Source of the DNA: Bretschneidera sinensis
Lineage: Eukaryota; Streptophyta; Magnoliopsida; Brassicales; Akaniaceae
Assembly (NCBI GenBank): GCA_023935145.1
Contig: CM043701.1
Location: forward strand, 72,354,817 to 72,418,816
Reading direction: 5' to 3'
DNA: 64,000 nt
The first letter of the stretch is position 1, and every line of letters starts with the position of its first letter. A model generated the notes under the pieces. The model made no database searches, was not told the origin of the DNA, and saw only the letters and a program-made list of their open reading frames with translations. Positions 1-10,833 of the stretch are shown in pieces. Position numbers and translations under genes: made by a program.

Positions 1-870
1 AAATTATTGTTGTACACTCTACTATAGTTATCAAAATCTTACGATTCACGATTCAATTCGATTCAGAACTTAAACGATTCGAATTTGTATGCTGAATTAG
101 AGTTTATCTTGAATCAGTGCCGAATTTACGTTTCAATATGATTCGATTCATATGATTCAGTAAAACCTATAATTTTTTTTAAAAAGTTATAGAAAGAAAA
201 AAAAGTTTAAGGCAAAATGTTTAGAGCTAAAATAAACATAGTTCAATAGTTTTTTTCTTTCGTAAGTTATAATGGTGATGTTTGGTTGGGTATTTAAGCC
301 AACTCAAAGCAAGTTTAGCTTAAATGGGTTCCAGACCCAACCAAACATGCTCATTCTAGGAATTTAAGATTCTAAGACTTTTTGTGGAACAAGCAAAGCT
401 CTATAGCATTCATATCTTTGATTTCAATCCAAAATAGTTATTTTATTACTTTATTATATATTGTTATTGTGCTATCTTAGTTGTTATTTGTTAGCAAATT
501 ACTGCTGTATGACTATAATATGTTAATTAGAGAAGATACTATTGGTGAGATTCAGACTGACATCACTTGCGAGACAAACATCTTTCCATGGTCACATCAT
601 TATTCAATATATGTTAAATATTTAACTTTTAATGTATTTTGTTTGTTTTACATGTATACGTGTCAATTTAAATTGATTTATGAATTTTTACTTAATTTTA
701 CGATTTAATTTGATTCTCGATTAACAAAATCAAGATTTCGATTCACGATTCGAATCATTACAGTACGTATGCACTTTATACTCTGTTATTTCTAATATAT
801 TCGGTTTTCATTTTCTTAGAATCACTTTTCTTTTGCCTAACTTAAGTTTTACTACATATCTCCTTTAAAG
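1..870 (+). other. Probable intron with GATTC-rich repeat
   Basis: This AT-rich stretch lies directly upstream of an exon that begins after a splice-acceptor AG at 869-870, so it is probably the last intron of the hydrolase gene, whose earlier exons lie outside the window. Around 40-75 and 705-755 the sequence repeats variants of GATTCACGATTC, which suggests a small repetitive element within the intron. I see no convincing coding exon. Confidence 0.4.
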
Positions 871-1020
871 GATGATGGTTACATCCCAAAACACTCTGTG
901 CTGGAGCTTCAAAAGTCTCGGTCTGGTTCAGAAGTGAGATGGGTTACCGGTGGGCATGTCTCATCCTTTCTACTTCACAATGGTGAGTTTCGCAAGGCAA
1001 TTATTGATGGGCTTAACTGA
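871..1020 (+). CDS. Last exon of an alpha/beta-hydrolase (ABHD18/DUF2048-like) gene, partial
   Basis: The exon starts after the acceptor AG at 869-870 and encodes 49 residues ending at TGA (1018-1020). It reads DDGYIPKHSVLELQ, then VRWVTGGHVSSFLLHNGEF and IIDGLN. From memory this matches the C-terminal block of plant alpha/beta-hydrolase proteins related to ABHD18 (DUF2048). The His in GGH would be the catalytic-triad histidine. The nucleophile and acid lie in exons outside the window, and the substrate is not known from this evidence. The frame continues after the TGA for seven codons (LQWKESL) to a second TGA at 1042-1044. Family members, as I recall them, continue with a similar tail, so the first stop may be a CGA-to-TGA change trimming the C-terminus. 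The assignment is by recognition only. Confidence 0.7.
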   Translation, partial: DDGYIPKHSVLELQKSRSGSEVRWVTGGHVSSFLLHNGEFRKAIIDGLN

Positions 1021-1044
1021 CTGCAGTGGAAGGAGTCCTTGTGA

Positions 1045-2525
1045 TGGATATCTTATTGAAGAAGAGGCCACATTTATATTCACTTGGGTAAATGTTCTTC
1101 ACCCCTAAGCCTCACTAAGCTTGTAAAATGAACTGTAGCTGATATCTGATAACTCCCTTGATATGAATGGAAAAAAAGGGGTGTTCTGTGAATAATTTAT
1201 TACCTCCTGTTGTAAAAGGAACTTCACTGATTTTAGGGTAAAGTGTTTGTTACTTTATTTGGAATCTGACAATAACTGGTGAATTGTTGATGGGAGTTCA
1301 TTTACTGAAAGACTTGGAGAATTTGGATTTTTGATGGCCGCATAAATATTTTTTGTGGTATAAAGGGTAACTGAATGTGAGAGAATTGTTTCCCGTTTTG
1401 GCTATGTTTTGCTTCGGTACATTCTCTGTCATTTTTCCTTTAGTAATAGAAATCTAAATGAGAGACCCAAGTATGACTGAATGAAAGTCACGATTAGAAT
1501 GGTGGTAGTTCGATTGTCCTGTAGCAGCAGTCCAGAACTTTCACATGCCAACATGCCTCTTGAAGTAAGTGTGAATTTTTTTAAAAAACATTTTAGGATA
1601 AAAGATCAAACGATCTTGGTGAATGAAACTCTGCAGCTGACTCCTGAGCATTTGAGCTATTAAACTTCCTGCAATACAGTTAGTAGATATGTAATTTGAT
1701 CTGAGTTGCTCTGTGAGAATGGTATTAGTGATTAGTCCCTACTATTCGACGATAATTTTTACCTCACACCCTCAAAGCTTGACCACTTATTGATGACAGA
1801 ATTGTTGTAAATCAGTTTATTTCTTTTAGTCAAGTTGATATTCCAGAGTGGAAAGGGAAATCAATGGCTCATATGGGCTGCGAGACGGGCCAAAAAGGTG
1901 ATTGCCAGTCTCCATCACAAGAGGGATGTGAAAAATGCTACTTCCAAAATTGTTTGTGTTTGTGTTTTTTTTATTTAAAAATTTTCGGTTACAGCTTTTG
2001 TCCCAATAGCGCATCCTGGCCCATTCTCCATACTCATTATTAAGAGGAGCTTGATATTAGAGTGGTGATAGAGGGGTACACTACAGATATTTATTACCTA
2101 TCCAATTTTCGAAAAATTACTATTCATTATTATTCAAATCTTTGAAAAATTATCACTCAAATGTCAGAAGATCAGATGAACGTGCGATTCCTTAAATCTT
2201 TATTCTTCATATTATTATTGCTTTTGTTGTCTACGACAGGGGTACCCTGATGCCAAATATTAGCAGATTTTGATAATTTTCTTCTTTTTAATTGTGTATG
2301 CAAACACTCTTTGGCTAAAGCCAAATCAAATCCCAAGAGTCAATTTTAAAGCAAGCAAATTTTATTCTTATGGACTCAACTACATGAAAGGAACTACAAC
2401 ATTGATAGCAGTTTTGCATATTATACAAGCAAATTTTTTTCTCATGACTCGAGTACATGAAAGGAACTACCACATTGATAGCGCTTATTATAACACAACA
2501 CTTAAAACTTGCACCTTGAGAAACA
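1045..2525. other. Gene-free interval between the hydrolase and PGIP genes
   Basis: The first part is probably the 3' untranslated region of the hydrolase gene. The short open frames here (for example near 1481-1663 and 2270-2644) show no recognisable domain. The interval also serves as the downstream region of the minus-strand PGIP gene. I see no transposon termini. Confidence 0.4.
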
Positions 2526-3509
2526 TCACTTGCAGCTCTCAAGAGGAACACCACACAAGCACCGGTTGTGAAAATATGACGAGTAATCGAATCTCTTCAA
2601 CTGCCCTCCCACCGGAATCTTCCCACACAACCTGTTATAGCTAACATTCAACAACTGTAAGTTATCAAGTGCAGCCAAACCCACCGGAATGCTCCCTGCG
2701 ATCTTGTTATGGTTCAGATCCAACGATATCAAGCTCTTGGGAAACTTGACTTTGGAAAGATCAAACTCCAACTTGTTCCTGGAGAGGTCAATTGTCTGTG
2801 TGGATTTGTTGATCCCAAACAGCATGGAAGCATCACCATCAAGATTGTTGCGCGAAAAGTCGATGTTGGTAAAGTCCAATTTGGCCAAAGAAGGTGGAAT
2901 CTTACCGGAGAGTTGGTTATGAGACAAGTACAAGTCCGGTACTTTGGGATGAAACGCAGCGAATGAGTCAGGTATTGAACCTGTAAGCTTGTTTCTGTCC
3001 AAGTGTAAGGCATCAAGATTTGGTAGCAATGAGAGGGAGGTTGGTATAGAGCCAGTGAGGTTGTTAAAGGAAAGATCCAAGAAGGTTAGGTTCTTCAGTT
3101 GGCTAAGGAAATCTGGAACTGAGCCTGAGAGATTTGTCCAACTAAGACGAAGAGACTTGAGGTTTTTTAGCTTGGAAATGGTGGGTTGTATAGGGCCAGT
3201 GAGGTTAGATAGTTTGCGGAAGATTAGTGTTTCGAGGAAGGGAAGGTCGCCAACTTCCGGCGAGATTTGACCGGAGATCTCACCGGAGAAGATGGTGAGG
3301 GAGTTGATGCGGTGGGTGGTGGGATTGCATTCCACGCAGTACCAGTTACAACAGTCTGTGTCTGCTTGCCATGAGGCAAGGAGGTAAGGGTTGTTTAGGG
3401 ATTTCTTGATTCGGAGGAGGACTTTTTTGTCACGAGGGTTGCAGATCTCAGAGAAACAACCGGAGAGGAAGATGGAGAAGAGCAAGAGAAAGAATGCAAG
3501 GGTGTTCAT
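2526..3509 (-). CDS. Polygalacturonase-inhibiting protein (PGIP)
   Basis: This is a 327-residue secreted leucine-rich-repeat protein of the cell wall. The family binds and inhibits fungal or insect endo-polygalacturonases and takes part in defence. A hydrophobic signal peptide (MNTLAFFLLLFSIFLSGCFS) precedes an N-terminal cap with paired cysteines (ICNPRDKK and DTDCCNWYCVEC). About ten LRRs of the xxLxLxxNxLxGxIP type follow, for example LSWTNLSGSVPDFL and LYLSHNQLSGKIPPSL. The C-terminal cap ends YFHNRCLCGVPLESCK. Several N-glycosylation sequons (NLT, NLS, NKS, NVS) are present. The frame is open 15 codons further upstream, to 3554, but the Met at 3509 gives the usual family length and puts the signal peptide at the very N-terminus, so I chose it. 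The gene is intronless, as many PGIP genes are, and looks intact. A membrane-anchored LRR receptor is ruled out by the lack of a transmembrane segment after the cap. Confidence 0.93.
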   Translation of the reverse strand: MNTLAFFLLLFSIFLSGCFSEICNPRDKKVLLRIKKSLNNPYLLASWQADTDCCNWYCVECNPTTHRINSLTIFSGEISGQISPEVGDLPFLETLIFRKLSNLTGPIQPTISKLKNLKSLRLSWTNLSGSVPDFLSQLKNLTFLDLSFNNLTGSIPTSLSLLPNLDALHLDRNKLTGSIPDSFAAFHPKVPDLYLSHNQLSGKIPPSLAKLDFTNIDFSRNNLDGDASMLFGINKSTQTIDLSRNKLEFDLSKVKFPKSLISLDLNHNKIAGSIPVGLAALDNLQLLNVSYNRLCGKIPVGGQLKRFDYSSYFHNRCLCGVPLESCK

Positions 3510-3853
3510 GGTTTTTTGGGGATTGGAAAGTGTTGATGCAATACGAGTGGTCATTAATTTATGGTGTAGTTATTAGTGTCCTTTTTGTGTGAGGAATGAA
3601 ATGAAATTCATTAGAAACTTGGTGCAAATCAGAAGTAAAGAAAATCAATAGTATCTTGACTATCCAATTCAAACTTATCTAATTACTACAGTACTTCAAT
3701 TAGATCTTAAATGAGTTTTTATAATTTATATAATAACAAATAATGAAAGAATTCAAACTCAAAACTATGTGCCAGTAATTACGAACCAGCAATGAAGGCC
3801 CTTTAATCCTTATCTTATAGAACGAGTATATGACTATGAGCTGGATCTAAGTA
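3510..3853 (-). other. Upstream region of the PGIP gene
   Basis: This 344-bp AT-rich stretch separates the PGIP start from the first recognisable base of retroelement A. It should contain the PGIP promoter and 5' leader, but I cannot point to a convincing TATA box. The transposon sits very close to the promoter and could have displaced distal regulatory sequence. Confidence 0.35.
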
Positions 3854-4214
3854 TTGTAAGACTGTTGGCAGCAACAAGAACAAAACTTCAAGGCAACAAG
3901 GAGTAAATAGGAAAGAGAAGAAACTAGTGCCCAATAGTTGAGAAGGTCTTTAAGACTTCAAGGAAAGAAGCCAGCTGCATCCAGATAGCTTAAGTTGAAT
4001 AAGCAAATCAGAACCAAGAAAAGTTAGTTAGTGTGAGCTGTAAACTTTAACAGAATGTAACTAACTTTTAGAAGCCTAAACTGAGCTCTTTAGTTAGTAA
4101 TAACTCCCATAAATAAGGCTACACTCCGTGTACTTTGAGAGAATATATCAAAAATCTTAATCTTTCTTCTCTCTTCTTGTTACATTTTGTAGTAAATTCT
4201 TGGAGTTTAGACTT
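3854..4214 (+). repeat. 5' LTR of element A (5'-truncated; right end approximate)
   Basis: The first 120 bp align by eye with 18978-19095 (shared GGCAGCAACAAGAACAAA and GAGAAGGTCTTTAAGACTTC). A TATA-like ATAAATAAGG lies near 4110. The right end is uncertain: CTCGTATCAAGTC near 4216 may be a degraded tRNA-Met primer-binding site, which would place the LTR end at about 4214. Confidence 0.55.
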
Positions 4215-4314
4215 GTACTCGTATCAAGTCAAATTACTGAGATGAGGAAGGCATCATTTGTGCTTTCGTTGACTCAATCACCTTCCACATTTCTATTCAA
4301 CCCAATCACTCACA

Positions 4315-5265
4315 ATGGAAGAAGGAACAAGATCAAAGAATCAAGAAGTCACCTGGGATAGAGTTATACAACTTTAGGCCAAAGCAAGGGAAGAATTCAT
4401 GGCTGTAATGCAACCAATGCAACAAGATATCAAGAAACTCACCTCTGAAATCCAAGAGTTAAAGGTCAATAAAACTAGGCCTGACTCTCACGCACACTCC
4501 TCTCATGACAATCAAGAAGAAGCATTTTGCATAGCCTACAATGTAACACTCCTTCAAACAGATCAAACTATACTTTCCAAGATTCAGTTATGGTGATCCT
4601 TATGATTGGTTGTTTAAGATAGATCAAGACTTCTTGTACCATAATATTCCAGACTTTTAGAAACTTATAGTGGTTTCATTCCATTTGGATGGTCCACCAT
4701 CAAGTTGGTATCAATGGATGTACCAAAGCAATCAGTTGAGGGGCTAGAAAGAGTTTGTTCAATATTTTCAAGAAAGATTCGGCCATTCTCTCTCATACAG
4801 CACACATCTGTGCAAGATTATCAAGACAAGTTTGAAGCACTGTCTTACAAGGTCCTTGGTCTTATTGAGCACCTCTTGAAAAGCTGCTTTATTTCAAGAC
4901 TCAAACCTTCCATCAAGATAGAAGTATTGTTACAAAGAGCATTCAGTTTACATGAGGCCATTAGCATAACAAGAATGGTGGAAGTAGAAGTGGCGAAGAG
5001 GTAGATATCCACAAGAAGTTGAGGTCCTAAACAAACTCCAAATTTATCTATCTTGGGTCCTAAACTAGTTTTGCAGCCCTTGCCAACACTACCAGCACCA
5101 AGCACAACTATCAAGAGACTCACACTCCAAGAACAACAAATAAGAAGGGAGAAACGACATTGTTTCAACTGTGATGAGAAGTTTAGTCCAAGACACAAGT
5201 GCAAGAACAAAGGCACACTTTTTCGGTTTGAAGGAATGGAACCAGAAGAGGACACTAATCTATAG
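4315..5265 (+). pseudogene. Element A gag remnant
   Basis: The frame starts ACAATGGAAGAAGG at 4315 and encodes a Retrotrans_gag-like region with several stops. Recognisable pieces include a coiled N-terminal part (4399-4590), the capsid-like stretch around 4800-5000 (VQDYQDKFEALSYKVLGL), and a CCHC-type zinc knuckle near 5160-5215 with CFNCDEKFSPRHKC spacing. The third knuckle position, normally His, must be read loosely here. In an intact element gag would form the virus-like particle in the cytoplasm. Multiple frameshifts make this copy non-functional. Confidence 0.7.
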
Positions 5266-5299
5266 GACTACACCAATCAAGAACCCTATTGTCCAAGTA

Positions 5300-8200
5300 T
5301 TGACACTAATCTTGCTATAAGTTTTCTTGCTTTGATGGGGTATGTATCCCCTTAAACTTTAAGATTAGAAGGACATATTGGGGGCCACACCATAAAAGTC
5401 ATAATAGATGGGGGTAGTACACACAATTTCATCCAAGAAAGAATTTCACACTTCTTGGGATTGACTATTACACTATCACAACACTTCAAAGTACAAGTAG
5501 GAAATGGTGAATACTTGACTTGTATTGGGATTTGTCATGTTGTAGAAATTTGGTTGTAAGATCACAAATTTAGTATTGACTTCTTTATCATTCTAGTCCA
5601 AGGAACTGAGGTTGTGTTAGGGGTACAATGGTTACAAAACCTAGGTCCTATCACCACTGGTTATAGGACTCTAACAATGAATTTTTTATGGGGAGGCAGA
5701 CCAGTCTTGTTACAGGGAAAACAAATACTAGACTATAAAATGGTGGGTTATAGCACACTAAGAAAGATGACTCTTAATAATTCTGTAGGCACCTGTTTCA
5801 TGTTAATGTCCATTATTGACCCTGAACAGCAAGTCCAAGAACCTATGAGTTTCAAAAATCCAATTGATCCCCCAATTCAGAACTTGTTAGAAGGATTCAA
5901 GACAGTCTTTGATGAACCAAAAGACTTACCTCCTACAAGAAGAGTGAATCATACGATCCAATTGTTACCAAATTCTCCCTCTATCAACATCAAACCATAT
6001 AAATATCCCCATTTTCATAAGATAGAAATAGAAAGATTGGTGAAGGACATTCTACAAGAAGGAATCATTTAACACAACAACTTCCCTATAGTTCTCTTGT
6101 ATTACTGGTCAAGAAGGATGGAACTTGGAGGTTTTGTCTGAATTAAAGAGGGTTAAATGCAGTCACAATCAAGGATAGTTTTCCCATACCAATTGTGGAT
6201 GAATTGATTGATGAATTAAATGGTGCAAAGATCTTTTCAAAGCTGGATATCATCAAATCAAGATGCACTCAGAAGACATTGAGAAAACTGCATTCAGGAC
6301 TCACCATGGCCACTATGAGTTCCTGGTCATGCCATTTGGTTTGAAAAATACTCCCTAACTTTCCAAGCTGCCATGAACCAGATCTTTGAAGACTACTTCA
6401 GAAAGTTTTTCATAGTATTCTTTGATGACATCTTGGTGTACAACAAGTCTATGGAGGCTCACCTAAAGCATTTAAAACTAGTGATGCTTTGCTTACAATA
6501 AGCATCCATGTTTGCTAAGTTGTCAAAGTGTAGTTTGGAACAAGTTCAATTGATTACCTAGGGCACATAATTTCTATAGAAGGAGTAGCACCGATACAGA
6601 GAAGATAAGAGAAATGTTGGAATTGCATGCACCCACTACTATGAAACAATTAAGAGGCTTCCTAGGCCATACTAGATATTACAAGAAGTTTGTTAAAGGC
6701 TATGCCTCAATTGCTGCCCCACTATTTGACTTTCTCAAGAAGGATAACTTCCAATGGAAAGAGTGTGCAGCTAAGGCATTCAACAAATTGAAGACTACTA
6801 TGACAACAACTCTAGTGCTGGCATTACCTGACTTTAAGCAACCATTTATGTTAGAAACTGATGCCTCTAGCTATGGCATTGGAGTAGTTCTCATGCAAAA
6901 AGGTCATCCTATTGCCTTTTGCAATAAGAAGTTGTCCTCTTCCCTAAAACTAGCCTTAACCTACATCAGGGAACTACTAGCCATCACCATAGCTATACAA
7001 CATTGGATACAATACCTCCTAAGATTTCAATTCTTCATCCACATAGACTAGGAGGGTTTGAGAACATTAATGGATCAAATTATTCAAACAGCAGAACAAC
7101 AAGTCTTTCTAAGGAAATTTCTTAGCTTTAGATTTAAAATCGTATACAAGCCTGGTAAGGACAGTGTGGTTACTAATGGCTTGTCAAGAATGAATCTAGA
7201 GTAAAAAGAGAATGTATCTTATCTTGAACTATCCCTCCATTCCTTTGAAATCCTGAATAGTTTAAAAAAAAGAAAATTGTCAACTTCTAAAGTTAGTGCA
7301 CTTAACTACCGTTATTGCACAAAATCCTACTAAGTACTCTGAATGGATAGTTAGAAATAGAGTATTATACTGGAAAGATAGATTGTATATCACTCTTCAA
7401 TTATCACTGAAGATAAGACTATTTCAAGAATTTCACTCCTCAGCTATAGGAGGCCATGCTGGCATCCAAAGAACATTTTCCAAGCTATCCTCCAGCTTCT
7501 ATTGGAAGAACATAAAGAAATAAGTAGTCAAGTTTGTCACTCAATGCTTAGTGTGTCAACAAGCAGAGCCTGTCAACCATACTCCCTATGGCTTATTATA
7601 ACCCCTGCTTATACTTGAGCAAATATAGGAAAACATTTTAATGGATTTTATTACCCATCTACCTCATGTCCAGTGCTTCATAGTCATACTGGTTGTAGTA
7701 GACAGACTATCCAAGTTTTCTCACTTTGGGTGTCTACCAAAACATTATATAGTTGTAAAGATGGCAAATTTTTTTGTCCATATGGTTTGCAAATTGCATG
7801 GTTTCCCCAAGACAATTGTCTAAGATAAAGACTCAGTCTTCATGAGTTATTTATAGACTAGATTTTTCAAGCTTCAAGGAACTATCACCCTCAAACTGAT
7901 GGGCAAACAGAGGTGGTCAATAGAGCATTAGAGAAATACTTAAGATGTTTTGTAAGTGACACTCCAAATAAATGGCCTAAGTTTTTATGTTGGGCAGAAA
8001 TTCACTACAACACTGTATTTCACTCTTCAATTGACATGTCCCATTTTGAGGTAGTTTTTGGAAGAAAGCCACCTAACATTATGACATACTCAAGAGGTGA
8101 CACTACCATAGCAAGCTTAGACCAAGACTTGAGGAATAGAACTGAAATTCTATAACAGGCTAAGCTACACCTCCAGAAGGCTTAACTACAAATAAAGATG

Positions 8201-8456
8201 ACAGTTGACAAACATAGAAAGGATCACTCCTCTCAGTTTGATGATTTGGTACTCGTTAAGCTTCAACCATATAGGCAAACAATAGTAGCTCAGAGACACT
8301 CAAATAAATTAGTGAGAAAATTCTTTAGGCCTTTTCACATCATCAAAAGGATTGAGAAAGTTGCTTACAAACTGAAGCTTCCATAAGGTGCCAAGATACA
8401 TCCAGTTTTCCATATTTCCCTATTCTTATAGTACAAAGGATCTGAGACAGGACAAG
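5300..8456 (+). pseudogene. Element A pol remnant: protease, RT, RNase H, integrase
   Basis: The aspartic protease region lies around 5370-5660, with a DGGSTHNF-type motif. The reverse transcriptase spans about 5990-6560 and carries the catalytic FFDDILVYN near 6420. RNase H follows at 6614-7050 (ETDASSYGIGVVL). The integrase spans about 7290-8150, with HAGIQRT, a CLVCQQ zinc-binding motif near 7548, and the core MDFITHLP at 7641. The integrase tail (8198-8386) includes FDDLVLVKLQPYRQ. In-frame stops and shifts occur every 50-150 codons. The frame resumes after element B at 18686. Confidence 0.8.
8452..8456. repeat. Target-site duplication of element B (left copy)
   Basis: ACAAG precedes the TG of the B 5' LTR, and ACAAA follows the CA of the 3' LTR at 18686-18690. 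Four of five bases match, as expected for an old 5-bp integrase duplication with one later substitution. Confidence 0.6.
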
Positions 8457-8962
8457 TGTAGTACTCTTGTTCATAAAATAAGGGTAAAGAAGTAATTTTA
8501 TATATATTGTTCATAAAATAAGGGTAAAGAAGTAATTTTACATATATCATATTGAATTAAATAATCCATTGATGAAAGATTTAGTAATGATTTGAAATAA
8601 TATTTGAAAGGTAATACTGAAAATTTGGTTAAAAATAGTTAGAATTTTTTTTTAAAATAAGGTAGTGAAATTTTTTGAAATTTGAAGTTGAAATGAAAGA
8701 ATTTTGAAGAAAAATATTTACCAAAGTTGAAGAAAATAATTAAAAAAAATTTGGAAGAAAATATAAATTTTTCGTATTTCTCTATAATTATTTGGAAGGA
8801 AAAAAAGATGAAAAGTTGATTTTTAAAAGGAAAATGGCAAAACTATAATTATATAACGGCAAAATAGTAATTATATAATTGCAAAGCAATAAATTTTAAA
8901 TGATGGCAGAATTGTAAACAATCGATGGCAAATATGTAAATTGTATTTAAAAAAATCGCAGA

Positions 8963-8974
8963 CTTCACGTGAAG
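8963..8974. promoter_or_regulatory. Palindrome with G-box in the B LTR
   Basis: CTTCACGTGAAG is a perfect 12-bp palindrome around the G-box core CACGTG, which plant bZIP and bHLH factors bind. It is followed by repeats of GTGAAGCG (three copies to about 9038) and a TTTATAAG sequence near 9057. The other LTR has CATGTG at the same place. A role as LTR enhancer is inference. Confidence 0.4.
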
Positions 8975-9779
8975 CGGCAAGGAAAAAGAAAGTCTGAGTA
9001 GTGAAGCGAAAAAAAAATAAAATCTGACCGGTGAAGCGATGTAAAAAAATGGAAGCTTTATAAGTCTTTGAAATGCTCAAAGACTTTATTTTCCTACAAA
9101 ATCTTGTTTGGTTTCTTTCTTTCTTCAATTCAAATTTCTTAGCAAAAAGTTATAAAAAAAATTTCTCCAATATTAAAGATAGTACAATCATTCGATTACA
9201 ATAGCAAGATTTCATCATATTTAAGGTAAATTTTCAATAAGATTCATAAATAAATAATTATATTGTTTAAGTTAAGTTATGAAATAGTAAGATTTATGAA
9301 AGTTTATGATTAGGTATTGGTGATCAGCAATCTCAAGAAATTGCTTAAAGGAGCAGCAAAGGCAAGGAGGTGATCCACGTGTAGTTTTAACTGCTACATG
9401 GTGAGTTAGATTTACTTTTAATAATCGATACCAACAAAAATATGAATTTATGATATTTGAATAAATTTTTTAATTATAATGATTGAATGATGTATGTTAT
9501 GTTATGTATGATAATTGATTAATTTATTGATTAGAGATTAAATAGTATGTTGAATATTAATTATATAAGAATTTATATTTTAAAATGGATGGATTAATAA
9601 AAAAAACAGGTTGAGAAGTTATAAGAAATTTCTGAAAATATGATTGAAAAATTGATATGATATATGAGGAGACAATTTAATAAATATAATAAAATTAATA
9701 ATTTTTAGAAAGAGCTAGATAGTTGAATTGAATGCTTTGATGTATGCTTGCTTGCATGTTATTGCTCATATGCATAAAA

Positions 9780-9930
9780 GGGAAGACCAGGAAGGCAGCT
9801 GGTCTGGTTAAAAAGACTAGGAATGCTGTTGGTCTGGCTAAGAAGACCAGGAAGGTAGCTGGTCTAGCTGAAAGACCAAAAAGATAACTGGTTTAGTTGA
9901 GAAGACCAGGAAGGTAGCTGGTCTGGCTGA
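9780..9930 (+). repeat. LTR minisatellite, about 35-bp units
   Basis: Four to five imperfect tandem units are built on GACCAGGAAGGYAGCTGGTCTGGCTGA. A shorter array lies at 17783-17900 in the 3' LTR, and a related array is in the minus-strand solo LTR at 47530-47710. The unit has internal dyad symmetry (AGACCAG...CTGGTCT), so each copy could form a small hairpin. Confidence 0.75.
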
Positions 9931-10736
9931 AACATGTCAACATGTGGGAAGACGTTCCCAAATGATAATATGAAATGATCTGATGAGAAACAAAGAAAGA
10001 TAATTCAAATTCATGCATTATATTTGTTTTAAAATTTTTCTTATTAATGGCTGAGATGTTAAAAAATCAGTTTTGATTAATAAATGATGGATAGATAGAT
10101 GAGTCTCATAATGAGACAATTTTAATGATAGATAAATAAAAAATGATGATATAATAAAGAATTATATTATTGATTGTTTGTATGATGTGAACTTTATGAT
10201 GATATTAAATTGATAATACATATGAGATATATGTAGTAAAAGATAATAGTCTATAATTTATTTATTAAGAGAAATTGATAAATGATTGAATTAGAATGTG
10301 AGAAGGGATAGATGATTAATTATACTAATTTAACAATGAATGAATGTAACTAGAAGTATACAAACCGAGTACTTCTAATAAATTTAATTCACCGAGCTTA
10401 TGAAGCTCACTCCTCATTGTTAAATAATTTCAGGTAGCAGGCATGATAGATAAATTTGTGAGCTGAGATTCAAACTAAGTTATTATCTGTAAGTTTCGTG
10501 GTCCACATCCTCATATTAATGGAGGAAGAAAAAAAATTGTAGATATTCATGCATCTTTAGTATGTTATATATATTGTTTCAGATTGGATATTAATAATGT
10601 AACTCCCCTATTAAGGGTTGAGGGTTGAAGGTTGATGTATGTTTTTATATTGTTGCATATATGTATCGTGCTGGAATTTCAAAACATGAAGACACCGTCT
10701 CAAGGCTAGCTAACCCAGGATGGGTCGTTACAATTT

Positions 10737-10748
10737 TGGTATCGGAGC
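10737..10748 (+). other. Primer-binding site of element B (tRNA-iMet type)
   Basis: TGGTATCGGAGC differs by one base from TGGTATCAGAGC, which is complementary to the 3' end of initiator Met tRNA. It lies four bases after the LTR end. The site would prime minus-strand DNA synthesis. Confidence 0.85.
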
Positions 10749-10833
10749 ATAAGGTTTTATGATTCTGTAGACTGCATAAAAATTTAAAGAAGTGGAAGAT
10801 TTAAATAAACTATATTTTAGTGAAGAGTCTGAG

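Larger units (their letters stand above)
8457..10732 (+). repeat. 5' LTR of element B (2276 bp)
   Basis: It begins TGTAGTACTCTTG and ends GGATGGGTCGTTACA, immediately before the primer-binding site. It matches 16523-18685 along its length. It is about 110 bp longer than its partner, partly because of a 40-bp tandem duplication (two copies of GTTCATAAAATAAGGGTAAA at 8470-8549). It contains a G-box palindrome (8963-8974) and a minisatellite (9780-9930). Confidence 0.88.

Noticed and set aside
2689..3270. Plus-strand open frames opposite the PGIP gene
   Set aside because: They are shadows of the minus-strand leucine-rich repeats.
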